DNA from: Sweltsa coloradensis
Taxonomy: Eukaryota > Arthropoda > Insecta > Plecoptera > Chloroperlidae
Length of the DNA stretch: 64,000 nucleotides
Assembly: GCA_024449915.1 (NCBI GenBank)
Contig: JAMZAV010000098.1
Location: 248,001 to 312,000, forward strand
Direction of reading: 5' to 3'
This document shows positions 25,801-38,008 of this stretch, piece by piece. Both the position numbers and the translations under genes were made by a program. The notes beneath the pieces were generated by a model. The model was not told where the DNA came from and did not search any database. It worked only from the letters and a program-made list of their open reading frames with translations. Within the stretch, counting starts at the first letter, position 1. Each line of letters starts with the position of its first letter.

Positions 25801-28800
25801 GATTCGGTGAGATGAGTCGTGGAAGAACAATGCGGAGTATATACTTACTACGCCGGTACTGGTTTAGCAAAGAATATGAACAGACCATCGACTTTACATT
25901 CAAATCATCAATCACAAATTGAAAATCAAAGTTAATAATTATATTAAACGTCTATGCATGCGTCCTGAAGAAAAATCACTCACGATCTGTTACTTTAAAG
26001 CCGGTGGTATTGCCCTTCATCTAGGATGATACAGAATATTTTTGGTGACCCTAGGTTTTTCACCCCAGTAAGGGATGAACGACTAGCCCCACAGAAAGTT
26101 TGAAAATTCATGTCTGCCATCTCCATCAATTGAATTCACGAAAACAAACCTTTGTTAACGGAGAGAACCGCCAGCAAAAATATCAATCAAATTAACGCAC
26201 TGCGAATTATTTAATTTCTATATTCTTCCACCATCTGCTTCACTCCCACTGTTGGGTAGGCCTACTACGTACCCGAGCTTGTATTACAGTTACCGACGAG
26301 TATCTTGTATAGGCGTGTTCATTCACAAATCTATTTAACGATTAATTATTTTTATAGAGGCGTATAAATTTATTTTATTTTATTTATTTATTACCACCAA
26401 CAACAGAGTTGCCTCCACAAGTGCGATATAGGCTTTTACATAAAATTAATTAAATACTAAAGTACAAAAATAAAAATGATATCAAAAAATCAAACAACAT
26501 CTAAATAGGTCTACTCAGGTATACACAAAAGAACATACTAAACGAAATGCAAATAGAAAACTATGAGGATTACAATTTGTTGTACAACGTCAAGAACATT
26601 TGAAGAAAAACTTTTTAAAACATTGACAATTTAGGTAATTTATGTCAAGATCTGGATGGATGACAACTAATTGGTTATAGGCCTACGTACGAATTGGATC
26701 CGGTTAATTGGCGAATTCGACAATATGTATATTTTGTTTTAAAAAATTACATAGTTATTAAGTTTACGATATCTTAATTAAATACAAGACTATAACTGAA
26801 TGTTGATCGTATTTACTACTTCAAAGTCCCCATGTTGTCTTGTCCCGACACCAGCAGGTATAAGATGAGAATGACCAGCCGTGACTTTCACCCGGCTTCC
26901 CAGGCTTGTCACACGGCGTTGTCGCGTGTCCCCCGAACGTACGTGTCTCAAAAGTTCCCTCGTGGCGCAATTAGAAATTCCGAATTGTCCGATTTCGAAT
27001 GCACGATTTGAGTGGGAAACAATTACCGTCCAATCTCTAGATTACCGTTTCGAATTGGACTGTGAAATTACGCCGAAGAGAACGGAGCAAATAACGAAAA
27101 GCGTAAACAATTTGCGTATATTTGTAAAGAATTATGTTTAGGTTTACAACTTTCGACTTTGGGAGCTCAAAACTTTCATCTGGGTTCCAATTTTCCGCTC
27201 GCCCCTGTCAACTAATCTCGAACTGCACGACCTGACGCGAGTGCTGATTTTGACTTTCAATTTATCGTTATATCGAACAACACTTCATCCTAACAACTTG
27301 TATGGAGTCATCAAGTATAGCTACGAAATCCGATGACTGGGTAGTTCGTTTACTACAACATGGTGTAAACGTCATTACTAATGAGTGAAGAACACGAACC
27401 GCTTTTCAACCATTAGACCATCGGGATCGTTAGTGCAAAAACCTTCGCATTCTTGGTCAAAATTAATAATATTATAAGTAGGGCTAGGATGTTCAGGACC
27501 TTTCAAAGTGAGAAAAAGGCAGGCAAACAGCAAGACAAACAAAAAAAGGACCTATTGAATTTAATCGAATTCTATTGTTTTCATTACTTTCACTAATGTT
27601 TTATTAAATTATTACAGTTACACCAATATATTTTCGTGGAGAGGGGGGGGGGGGGGAATAGTTTTGTCGATGTATCAAACACAAGATGAAAAATTAAAAA
27701 CATAATATGCTTGGCCCGATAATGTGGCAAGCTCGACACTGCACTCGCACTCGCACGTTTTGCATCCGTTTTAGCAAATTGTATCAAAATAGGACAATAG
27801 TTCCCTAAAAATGCCCAAAAAGGACCTTTACTCACGAAATGATGAAAATAGGCATTTTAAGGCAAAATAAAATGCATGTGTTTGGCATCTCTAACACTTG
27901 AAACATACTCAAAACTATTTTCCAGGCGTGTATTTACCAATAGAAAAAAAGGAGATGTCCTGAACATCCTAGCCCTAATTATAAGCATAACACCAGTAAA
28001 GTTAGCTAGAGCAAATACCTGTTAATAACCTCATATTTGATTGTATATAGTTTCATATGTGAATTATAAGCCATATAGGCCTGCATAATGTTGAATATAA
28101 GTAAAATCTTTAATAACAAACACGATTCGATTCGAACTAAGTTGTGCAGTCAATCCGTACGGAAAGTCACTGTGTGTGATGTGATTTAATGAAATAATCA
28201 TAGTTGTTGAATAAGACAATTGAGAAACTAAAATCTAAATCTAAATCGTAACACTGCAATCTCATCCGTGAGTATTTCTTTTAAAAAGTGTGTTTATTAC
28301 GTTGTTGTGTATTTCCTGAATAATTAAAACGACGCAAAACTTCCGGAAAACAAATGGATTTAATTAAAAAGCTATTACTTGTCGCAATCAACATAATAAT
28401 TTCACCAAAGAATGCACATCACACATTTCCCCGAGATTAACACGGGAATCATGTAATACATGCCTTGGCCGAGTTAAATAACCAAGTGTGAAATATGTTT
28501 TATGTTTATTAAACTAAAATAAGCGTAATTAATAATTGTCTTATAAATAATATGAGGTAATTTTAAATCAGTAATGGAGTTTAAATGAGGAAATAGTATT
28601 AATTAAATTAATATCATTGCACCATCTCAATGGTACCATCATGGATAATGACACAAGATATTAAATTATACATCATTAAAAGGAAATGATGGGAGATTAG
28701 TCTCTAAATACTAATTTATAGTTTTGTTTGGCTGAGTAAGTTTTAAAGATTCTAAATTTGTATTAAATTTGTATGTATTAAATAATATGTATTTATGACA

Positions 28801-30646
28801 ATCAGCTACGTATTTCGTTGTGTTATGTGTCAATGTGTATTGGGTATAAAATTAATAGCAAACATAGTCAAATAAAGTTTCATCTTCTAATACTACCAGT
28901 CATATTCAATTCGAGTGTTATCTTGGCAAAAAAAAAGTATAGTTATACGTAAAACTAGATGTGAAGCCCGATTTATTAGAGAGGTGAGTAGGTAACCATC
29001 ACGTGTATCCAGCTTGTAATATAAATAATTTTAAAAACAATCTTATTTAGAGTCTATACCCACTCATAAGAAAAAGCAAAAGCATTATCATAAATGGTAC
29101 ACCTTTAACCCGTCCTAGCAGCGAAAAACACCATGTCCGGCATAAAAAAATGTCCCCCACTGAAACTGTGGATAGAAAGCAAATACGATGTTTTCAAACA
29201 TGTTTTCCCGCCCACGTCCAGAAGTTCTCACGTGCGTTCGCAAGCCCATCTCCACATCAGTGCGTAATCTAGATTCAGTTGCCACTTCCTAATTAACTTC
29301 TCAATTAACATTCCTGTCACAACCTGCACGGCCGGCCGGCTAGCCAGCAGGAGAAAGTACACCGTGCAATCTAGGCTAGATCCTATATACACACTGGGGT
29401 TTGTTATTGGTTTAACCTCTTGGAATAATGTTAATGTCCCGATCATAAAAAAGCAAACGGTTGGATCATTGACTTTCTTTGGTATCGCTTTCTCCGCCAT
29501 TGTATTTTTATGTGTATCACATTGACAGCGGTCTTTATTGTTCGTGACATCTGATATATTATTCCGTTTCGGTCGGCCCCTAATCAGCATAACACTGTTC
29601 CACTCGGCTATGTGATCCACCACATTAGGTACACTTCACAAGGAAAGATTGTTTTCATGACTTCACGAATGGTTTACCTGTAATTTGCGTAAATCATCAT
29701 GAAGCGACGTGTACTTATTCTTTGTTATTGGAGCAATTTCCACAACACTTTAAAATAATAATCATAATCATTGACGCCATTAGGCCCAGTCTAGTATTGT
29801 CAGCAATTCCACCATTCAAAACTTTTGAAATTCTAAAATTTATCATTTATGGTCATTAGTGTAAAAAAATAAAAATAAAAATAATCATATAATAGCGTTT
29901 ATTTTGGTGTAGTTAGATTTGGTGGACGTGGTTATATTTTGATTTCTGAACGGGTTATCTTATAACTAATCAGTAGACCTACATAATAAGAACAAGGCAG
30001 GGAGAAAATCCGGACGATAAGCAGACTATTTAACACATGAAAGATGAATAAATATTAAAGTAGTTTGAACATTAAATTAGCGAATAGAAAAAAATATTCA
30101 TGCATACCCAAATTAAGACATCTCACGCGGTGCAATCTGCGACACATTATCTACTATCTACTTATCGCTAGGAACAAAACTATATGGCTGTTGATTTGTA
30201 GCAAAACCGAGTTTATTTTTGTTGAGTTTATTATAGGACGTAACGAAGTACGAACAATCATGGCAACTGTTCCCCTTTACTTCCAACTTTGTTGTGGGTT
30301 ACTTGATGCTTCTTTTCGAGCTGAGTGTACGTCAATTACTGTTGTTGACGGATCCAAATGAGTTGGTTGTTAAACTGTCAAAATGATTAGTCGCAAATGC
30401 ATTTCGTACTTATCTTGAAGAGAAGTACTTAACACACTGCAGAATAATATTAATATGTCAGTACTTAGTATCTATCCTAAAGTAAAGAGCTCATTCTCTT
30501 CATTACAGTAGAAAGTGACGGCTCAACTCAATGTTGTAGAAATTCTCGCAGATAATGATTTCAAATTAGGATTTCCAACTCGAAATTGATGGAAACTAGC
30601 CTGGTTTGAGTTTGGACCCGTTGTTCACTCGTGTGTGTTGTTCTAG

Positions 30647-30762
30647 GCTCGGCGTCGTCGAGTGAGTGACCTGGCCGACGTCGTGGGGACGGAGGACGCG
30701 GACGTCGCGACGCCCGAGGAGGGGGAGGAGAGGTTGCCGCCTGTCCCCAGCAGATCTAGCCG
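30647..30762 (+). CDS. Exon 2 of the type I membrane protein
   Basis: This 116-bp open segment lies between a 3' splice site (TGTTGTTCTAG) and a 5' splice site (CGGTGAGT). It starts in phase 0, matching the end of exon 1, and leaves two bases (CG), which join the single C at the start of the 40,475 exon to give Arg. The 38 residues begin with four arginines after Ala, then become acidic (Asp/Glu) and Pro/Ser-rich, in keeping with the disordered N-terminal part of the next exon. It is much more GC-rich than its surroundings. A retrotransposon LTR begins 162 bp downstream. An additional small exon between this and exon 1 cannot be excluded. Confidence 0.75.
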
Positions 30763-30924
30763 GTGAGTTCGATGCGCGGGGAGAATGGAACATGTTAGGA
30801 TAGGATCTCTTTTACTGGGGACAGATCGTTCATCTGATATTGACTGAAGGGTTATTGGTACTGGAATGGTCGCCAGTTACAATCATCCTACCTTTACGAA
30901 TCCAGAGTTTAAAAAAAAGTGGAG

Positions 30925-31519
30925 TTCACGCCGATGTTCTTGTTTAGAATAGTATAGTTTCTAGGTTTGTTTTATATTTTCGCGTATCATCTCTTGTATT
31001 TCTCGTTGTGATCTGATTCACCTGGTTACCCCTCTTTTCCCCTCTTCTTGACTAGTTTTTCTGTCATCTCTTCTCTCGCGATTAGACCTCGCGAGTTAGT
31101 TGCCCGTCTACCTTCACAGGGTGAAGTCTGTGCTCTTGGCTGCTCCGAGAGCAAATCAATCTTCGATTCTCAGTCATATTCAGTGCGAAGTGTACAGTGC
31201 ACCAGTTCATCTCCGTTCTAAAGTTCGCCCGACTTCCAGTCCACACTCAAGCTCACAGTTCGTTCGCCATCCAGTTCATACTGCAGTCTTGGGTTCGATG
31301 CCTTCCAGGCACATTTTCTTACTTCATTCTATTTCCTTCCAAGCTCGAGCTCTTTAATTCTTTCCTATCTGTTACGTGGTGTGCTCACCAACTACGTCAC
31401 CACGCTTACCATGCTCTGAACTTCATTTCACACCCGCACTACATCTTAGGGTAAGTTCAGTTGCTAAATTCAATTATACAGTCCACAAAATACCATTTTC
31501 TCAAGGCACGGCCCCATCA
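30925..31519 (+). mobile_element. 5' LTR of a BEL/Pao-type retrotransposon
   Basis: About 595 bp, matched along its whole length by the 3' LTR at 37,414-38,008. Aligned by eye I find no clear substitution, only about seven one-base insertions or deletions, mostly in short homopolymers, so the insertion is recent. The terminal TG seen in the 3' LTR (TGTTCACGCC) is missing here. AAAGTGGAG flanks both outer ends and probably contains the target-site duplication. The bases just inside (TGGTCCTCCGAGCCG) are the likely primer-binding site; I did not match them to a tRNA. It sits in intron 2 of the membrane-protein gene. Confidence 0.9.
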
Positions 31520-32086
31520 AGTTTTGGTCCTCCGAGCCGAGATATTATCAGTTTCAATCATCTTGGTAATCCTTCTCGTTTGCACTGTGCTATCCTGTTC
31601 ATCCGGCTTAGACGCCCCATGTTCATTTCTCGTTATGATGTACGCATTATGGTTCACATTCGCTCTCTCTGGCGTGTGAACCATTGTTCTCTCGTTTGTC
31701 CGTGATAATCACGGAATTCTAATTAAATTGTATCGATCTGTCTTTCTTGTTTGTTGTATGCTTTGCATAATTCAGTTTTATTATGCAAGCTATATTCTCG
31801 TCACTAATCAGTCTTAGTGAAATTTTCTCGATCTCTTCTCGTCGCGCGCAATCACACGCGCCACTCTCATTGTAGTGACACGTCATTCAGTCTCCTCGGC
31901 GCATTACTATTTTCTCGTCCGTGTTTACGATTTATTACGTAATATTTTCGCTCAGTTATGACATCAGGTCATTGATCCCTCTTTTGATGTACGTCTAGTT
32001 ACAAGGGTAACATTGTTTACGTATTTCTCGCTCGTTTTTTTCTCTACTTTCTTGTAAATTGTTGTTATTGTATTTTCTTGTTCACA

Positions 32087-33400
32087 ATGGCTGAACAACA
32101 ATGGCTCGTAAATAGACGTGAACTCGTTTTTGCCTCCGTCCAGCGAACTTACATGCTTTCGCAAATCTCAAACCTGAAGAGGTTGACTCGGTCAGACCTC
32201 GGTTCGAAGATTTGTCTACATTGAAATCGAATTTTCAAGAAATTCAATTGGCAATCGCTGACTTAAATGCCCAAGTTACTGCGCCTGCTAAGCCATTGAG
32301 GTGGATAAGGTATACGACTCTTTCGAAACAGTGTTGTATGCAGCTCAATCTAGGTTTCTTGCGCCAAAAAACTCGATCAAAGCCAGTCCAATACTGCAGC
32401 TGCAGCTGTGGCTCAAACGACGATAGCCAAATCTTCATCACGTTGCCTACCATGTGATCTCCTACGTTCTCAGGAGATATTTCTCGTTGGCCAGAATTCT
32501 ATTCACTTTTTAAATCTCTAATTGACGAAAATGAATCTCTCAACAATGTTCAGAAATTTCATTATTTGAAAACCTCTTTATCTGATGCTGCACTAGCTAC
32601 AATATCTGGTTGTCAAATCTCCAACGAAGGCTATCCGCTCGCTTTTCAAGCTTTGGTATCTCGATATCAGAACAGTCGGTTGTTAGCCAGTCTGTACGTT
32701 CAAAGGATTTTAGATTTCACACCTTTGAAATCCGCATCTCACGCAGGTTTGCAAAGTTTCCTCGCAGTACACAGAATTCTGTCGATGCTCTGAAATCCTT
32801 AGAATTACCCGACTTGGGTGATTTCTTGTTACTCTCGCTCACGGTTGGCCAACCTTGAACCCGTCGACTCGTAAAGCTTTCGAGAGTAAACACTCCTCGC
32901 ACACGACACCAGACGTACAGCTCCGTTATTGGCTTCATTGAAGAGCAGTCTCGTACTCTTGAGTTGTGCGCGGTAGGCAAACAACCGACTAGTTGTGTCA
33001 AATCTCCTCAAAGGATTAATTCTCTTCTCGCGGCTCAAGAACCGCTCCCCCTCTGCTCCTGGCGCGTGCCCTCTGACACACACGCGACCTAGTATTAAGC
33101 AACATTCTTGCCCTGTTTGCAAAGCACCTCACACCCTCTATCAATGCGAGTCTTTCGCAAACAATCTCTTGATGACAAGTACCGCACGTTGCGACACCTG
33201 CAGCGATGCTTCAATTGCTTAGGCTCGCACTTGAAAAATCATGCACTTCGAAGAGTGTCTGCAATACTTGTGGCAGCAATCGTCACCACTCCATGTTGCA
33301 TTCGACAACCGTTGCTGTACCCCACGGCAACTCTCCGGGCAATGCCCCTCTCTCTCTCGGGACGTCCAATCATCATCTCTTGACGTCGCTCTTCACCTCC
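32087..33400 (+). pseudogene. BEL/Pao gag with zinc knuckles, frameshifted
   Basis: The region starts at ATG 32,087 and shifts frame near 32,170. From 32,467 it shows the FSGD..WPEF..F signature of BEL capsids (DUF1759 type), followed by the conserved helical region to about 32,850. A Cys-rich nucleic-acid-binding segment lies at about 33,100-33,310, with the pattern CFNC...H...C..C..H split over two frames. In the family, gag forms the particle and binds the RNA genome. As written in this assembly it is not translatable in one frame. Confidence 0.8.
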
Positions 33401-33467
33401 CAGTGCCGGTTCTTCGAACCGAGTACTCTCGTGCCACTATCGCGATACCCGAGATAGTCAACCCACA

Positions 33468-33840
33468 GTGTTTGCTGGGTTACCGTGCGCTGCGCTCATT
33501 CGGGATTCTCTGGTCACCTTCAACCTTTTCGCGCGGTGGTTGGACCCTGGCTCTCAGGTCTCCACCATCTCTCAGTCGTTGGTGAGGAAGCTAGGCCTGA
33601 AGATGCAGCCCTGCCGCTCCGATCTGTCAGGCATAGGTCTTGCTGCCGCCTCTGCTCGCGGCAACGTGCGCTGCACTATCGCTTCCCGCCTCTCTCCCAA
33701 CCGTACTCTCCATGTTGAGGCTCTGGTTTTACCGACCATCACCAGTCACCTCCCGACTTCTCAAGTCGCACGCGAAGTGTTCGAACGCTTTCCGTGGCAT
33801 GTATCTTGCTGATGATCGTTTTCACATGCTGATCAAGTAG
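33468..33840 (+). pseudogene. BEL/Pao aspartic protease region
   Basis: The frame at 33,468-33,812 contains LDPGSQVSTISQSLVRKLGL, the retropepsin active-site region of the DUF1758 type, where the family usually has D-S-G-S-Q; here Pro replaces Ser. The enzyme would cleave the Gag-Pol precursor. The frame is broken again before the reverse transcriptase. Confidence 0.75.
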
Positions 33841-35720
33841 ACTTTCTACTTGGCGCCGACCTCTATCCAGAGATTCTTAATAGAGCCGGTGAGCAGGTCC
33901 GTGGACACAACCCACGGCCATCAACACCATGTTCGGCTGGATAGTCCTGGGCCCAACTCGCTCTTTAGTAACGTCTTCCGACCCTCCTGTGTCTCTCTTC
34001 GCCTGCTCCTCGACCCTCGAGCGCAACTTGCGCCTCTTTTGGGAGACGGAAGAAACTCCTCGCCCTCCGGAAGTGGATCCTGAGGATCAGTTTTTGTGAA
34101 CGTCACTTTCTCGAGTCTCACTCCCGCGACTCATGTGGGCGTTACTCTGTGGCTCTCCCGTTTAAGCCATCTCGTCCTCCTCTCGGGCGTAATCGTGAGG
34201 TCGCACTCCAATGCTGCCTTAGTTTGGAGCGACGCCTGCAACGGAATCCCGAGCTCCATGACTCTTATCAAACGTTCATGCGCGACTATGAGCAGCTGCA
34301 GCACATGCAACCTGCCTCTGCTCCTGCTAACTACGTCATCCCGCATCATTGCGTTCGCAAGCTCACCAGCTCCAGCACCAAGATGCGAGTTGTCTTCAAC
34401 GCCTCTTCTCCGGACGAGAAGGGCGTGTCTCTTACCCAGCTGCTCCTCAGCGGTCCGAAACTCCAACGTGACCTCCCGTGCGTTATCACCTCGTTACGAA
34501 CGCACACTATTGCCATCTGCGCGACATTCGCCAAATGTACCGCCAGATCCTCGTCAATCCCTCAGATCGTGTTTTCCAACACATTTACTGGCGCCCCTCT
34601 CTCAGCTCCCCCGTTGTGGAATACGAGCTGAACACTGTCACTTACGGGCTGACTCCCTCGGCTTTCAAGCCCAACGAGTGCTGCAACAAAACTGTTTCAA
34701 GATGAGGGGAACAGTTTCCCTCTGGCTGCTCATGCCTCGTCTCGCATACCTATGTTGACGACATCGTGTCTGGCGCAGAAACTCTTTCTGAAGCTCTCGC
34801 GCTCCAAAGTCAGCTTCAAGCTCTCACCGCTTGTGGTGGGTTTGAGCTCCGCAAGTGGGAAGCAACAATCCGGTTGCTTTGAACGCTCTTCCCGAGGACC
34901 ATCTTGAAACTCCCCTCGTCTTCTCCAGTGAAGAAGAAGGAGGAATCAAGATCCTGGGTCTGCTGTGGAACTCCTTCTCGGACAACTTCTCTTTTCACAC
35001 CATGCCGTTCAAAGGGATCGTCACTAAGAGGACAGCGTTGTCATACATCGCACGCATCTTCGACCCTTTAGCTTTCTCACCCCCTTCGTCTGCTGGATGA
35101 AGATATTCTTCAACAGCTATGGTTCTCTCAGGTACAGTGGGATGATGTGCTGCCCGAGCTGCTTTCCGAACGCTGGCTCTCGGTCGTTGCTGAAGTTCAT
35201 CAGCTCACCAACTTCCAAGTCCCGCGCGCTTTTCCCCGCGCCTCGCACTCTCATTGTGTCGTCGGCTTCTGTGACGCCTCGGAAAAGGCCTACGCTGCTG
35301 TGCTGTATTTGCACTCGCAGACTAGTTCCTCCATTCCTCACGTCAGTCTCGTGCGCGCGAAAAGCAAAGTTGCCCCGTCAAACCCTTGACGATTCCGAAG
35401 CTAGAGCTTTCAGCTGCTCTCCTTCTCTCTCGGTTGCTCCTCGCTACTTGCCTTCGCTTGCCCCTCTCGACATAAACTCGGTCCATCTCTTCACCGACTC
35501 GCAGATCGTTCTCGCGTGGTTTTCCACCCCTCCTCATCGACTCAAGACTTTCGTTGCTACTCGCGTCGTTGAAGTACTCGAGAGCACGTCACCCACTGAC
35601 TGGCCCACGTGCGTTCTGAGGAAAATCCCGCAGACTGCGCCTCTCGAGGCTTATCCCCGGTTCAGCTTCTTGAACAATCCCTGTGGCTTTCTGGACCTGG
35701 TTTCTCGGCTCTGCTCCTGA
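33841..35720 (+). pseudogene. BEL/Pao reverse transcriptase and RNase H, frameshifted
   Basis: Reverse-transcriptase similarity runs through four or more frame changes. Landmarks are the MRVVFNAS box near 34,380, the YGLTPSAF box near 34,650, and the catalytic YVDD box near 34,750. The connection (FDPLAF near 35,060) leads to an RNase H region whose start FCDAS lies near 35,265; a second RNase H landmark, the TDSQIVLAW box, is near 35,500. It would copy element RNA into DNA. The catalytic boxes are intact, so the element family is probably active or recently active even though this copy reads as broken. Confidence 0.85.
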
Positions 35721-35759
35721 GCAATGGCCTCGACCCCAACTTTCATTGGCTTCCGATTC

Positions 35760-37301
35760 TGAGCTCCTCGATCTGAAGCCCGCGGTCACTCTCGTCGCTC
35801 GCGTTAAAGACCCGGACCCTCTCTTGGAGAACTTTCAGAAGTTTTCCAGTCTCCTCAAGGCTCAACGTGTGTTTGCCTGGGTTTTCCGCTTCGCTCGACT
35901 CCTTCTTGCGAAGCATTTCAAATGCACCTCCCCCCCGTGGTCCCGTGGGACCCCCAGAGCTGAAGGATGCTCTAGATCTCTTCATACGACTCACCCAGCA
36001 TCATTACTACTCCTTGGAGTTCCGCCAACTTTCGCGAGATCAACCTCTGTCATCCCGGCTCGCCTCTCTCAAGCCGTTTGTCGACCCTCCGGTTTTCTCA
36101 GGGTGGGCGGACGATTGCGTCATTCTTCTCTTAACGAAGACGCTCGTCATCCTCTCCTTCTCCCCAAGGAAGCACACTTATCGCTCCTGATCTGCGATCA
36201 TTACCATAGTTTCATTACATTCTGGTCCCCGAACCGTTCAGGCATTGATCCAGCATCCTACTGGATCATGTCCTTGCGCGGTCTGCTTCGGCAACGAATC
36301 CATCGTTGTCTCACATGTAATAAATTTCGTGCCAAGCCCCTCCAACCTCCGATGGCCGATCTTCCCGCGCCCCGGGTGAAAAGCTCTAGAGTTTTCTCCC
36401 ATGTCGGACCGATTTTGCGGGCCCTTTCATGGTGAAAACCAGCACTCGCCGGAACGCACCTCTCACCAAAGGTTATCTCTGCATCTTTCGTGTGTATGGC
36501 CACCAAGGCAGTTCATCTGGAGATGGTTTTCTGAGCTGTCCACTGAAGCCTTCCTGGCCTGCTTCGATCGCTTTCTCTCGAGGAGAGGTCTTCCCTCCCA
36601 CATCTATTCCGACTGTGGGAGGAACTATGTGGGAGCTGCTAGACAGCTGCGTGAAGTCCACGACTCTCTTTCACTCTCTAAAGAGCCGATCTTTACTTCT
36701 CTCGCTTCCCGTCGTGTCCAATGCACTTCACACCCTCCGTATGCTCCCAATTTCGGCGGCCTTTGGGAGGCAGTAGTAAAGTCTGCGAAATCACTCTTGT
36801 ACCGTCTCATCGGAGACACTCCCTCACTCATGAGGAGTACGCTACGTTGTTCGCCCGCATTGAAGCCGTGCTCAACAGTCGTCCTTTATGCGCCTCCTCA
36901 GAAGATCCAGCTGAAGGTGTCGATTACTCAGTCCTGGCCATTTTTTGATCGGCACTCCCTGCTTTCTCCCCCCGAAACACCTGTTGGTTGAAAACATCAA
37001 GCCCTTAGCTCGGTGGCACCGTATTCAGCAAATTCACCAATCCTTCTGGCACCGTTGGGCAACCGAATACCTCCACACACTGATGCAACGCAACAAGTGG
37101 GTTCGTGGGAGCCCCGATCTCAAAGTTGGAGACCATCGTTTTTTCTTTCTCGGCCACTTCCAGCCCCCTCTCTTGGCCGATCGGGCGAGTGGAAGCTCTC
37201 TTCCTGGTCGAGATGGTGTTCCCCGCGTCGCCTCCGTTCGTTCGGCGTCTGGCGTTCTTACCCGACCAGTTAATAAACTGGTAACCCTCCCTTGTGCTTA
37301 A
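35760..37301 (+). pseudogene. BEL/Pao integrase, frameshifted
   Basis: The region contains a Zn-finger part (C-L-T-C near 36,310), then the DDE core. The first acidic position lies in the segment near 36,400-36,440, the second in YSDCGRNYVGA near 36,610, and the catalytic Glu in GGLWEAVVKSAKSLL near 36,760-36,800. The C-terminal basic tail ends at a stop at 37,299-37,301, about 110 bp before the 3' LTR, as usual in the family. At least two frame changes interrupt it. Confidence 0.8.
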
Positions 37302-37413
37302 CTGCCAAGAGAGATGCTCGTATCGTTTCCTTCGTTTTATATTGTTAGTTTTCTTGTTGTTCTTGGTTTCTAGTTTAAAAAAATGATTTCCTTTCATTTT
37401 TGGTGGCGGTATA

Positions 37414-38008
37414 TGTTCACGCCGATGTCTTGTTTAGAATAGTATAGTTTCTAGGTTTGTTTATATTTTCGCGTATCATCTCTTGTATTTCTCGTTGTGA
37501 TCTGATTCACCCTGGTTACCCCTCTTTTCCCCTCTTCTGACTAGTTTTTTCTGTCATCTCTTCTCTCGCGATTAGACCTCGCGAGTTAGTTGCCCGTCTA
37601 CCTTCACAGGGTGAAGTCTGTGCTCTTGGCTGCTCCGAGAGCAAATCAATCTTCGATTCTCAGTCATATTCAGTGCGAAGTGTACAGTGCACCAGTTCAT
37701 CTCCGTTCTAAAGTTCGCCCGACTTCCAGTCCACACTCAAGCTCACAGTTCGTTCGCCATCCAGTTCATACTGCAGTCTTGGGTTCGATGCCTTCCAGGC
37801 ACATTTTCTTACTTCATTCTATTTCCTTCCAAGCTCGAGCTCTTTAATTCTTTCCTATCTGTTACGTGGTGTGCTCACCAACTACGTCACCACGCTTACC
37901 ATGCTCTGAACTTCATTTCACACCCGCACTACATCTTAGGGTAAGTTCAGTTGCTAAATTCAATTATACAGTCCACAAAATACCATTTTCTCAGGCCACG
38001 GCCCCATA
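37414..38008 (+). mobile_element. 3' LTR of the BEL/Pao retrotransposon
   Basis: It begins TGTTCACGCC after a G-rich polypurine-like tract (GGTGGCGG) and ends near CCCCATA. It is the full-length partner of the 5' LTR at 30,925. After it comes AAGTGGAG, also seen before the 5' LTR. The two LTRs contain identical 430-bp central blocks. Confidence 0.9.

Larger units (their letters stand above)
21449..30646 (+). other. Intron 1 of the membrane-protein gene
   Basis: 9.2 kb from GTAAGT to TTCTAG. It contains the hairpin at 22.3 kb, the 74-bp duplication and a decayed A-box-like string (TAGCTCAACTGGCA at 21,509). A 131-codon minus-strand frame at 29.2-29.6 kb has no splice or family support. Confidence 0.65.
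31520..37413 (+). mobile_element. Internal region of a BEL/Pao retrotransposon (gag-pol)
   Basis: The internal region carries gag, protease, reverse transcriptase/RNase H and integrase in the order typical of BEL/Pao elements. The reading frame shifts at least eight times while homology simply continues in another frame, with few in-frame stops otherwise. Combined with indel-only differences between the LTRs, this points to sequencing or polishing errors in a multicopy repeat rather than old decay. The element is in the same orientation as the host gene. Confidence 0.9.

Noticed and set aside
29228..29623. 131-codon minus-strand ORF as a possible missing SETD3 exon or separate gene
   Set aside because: No SETD3 motif, no good splice sites and no recognisable domain.
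31100..31705. ORFs in the LTRs
   Set aside because: Identical copies lie in both LTRs and no protein function is expected there.
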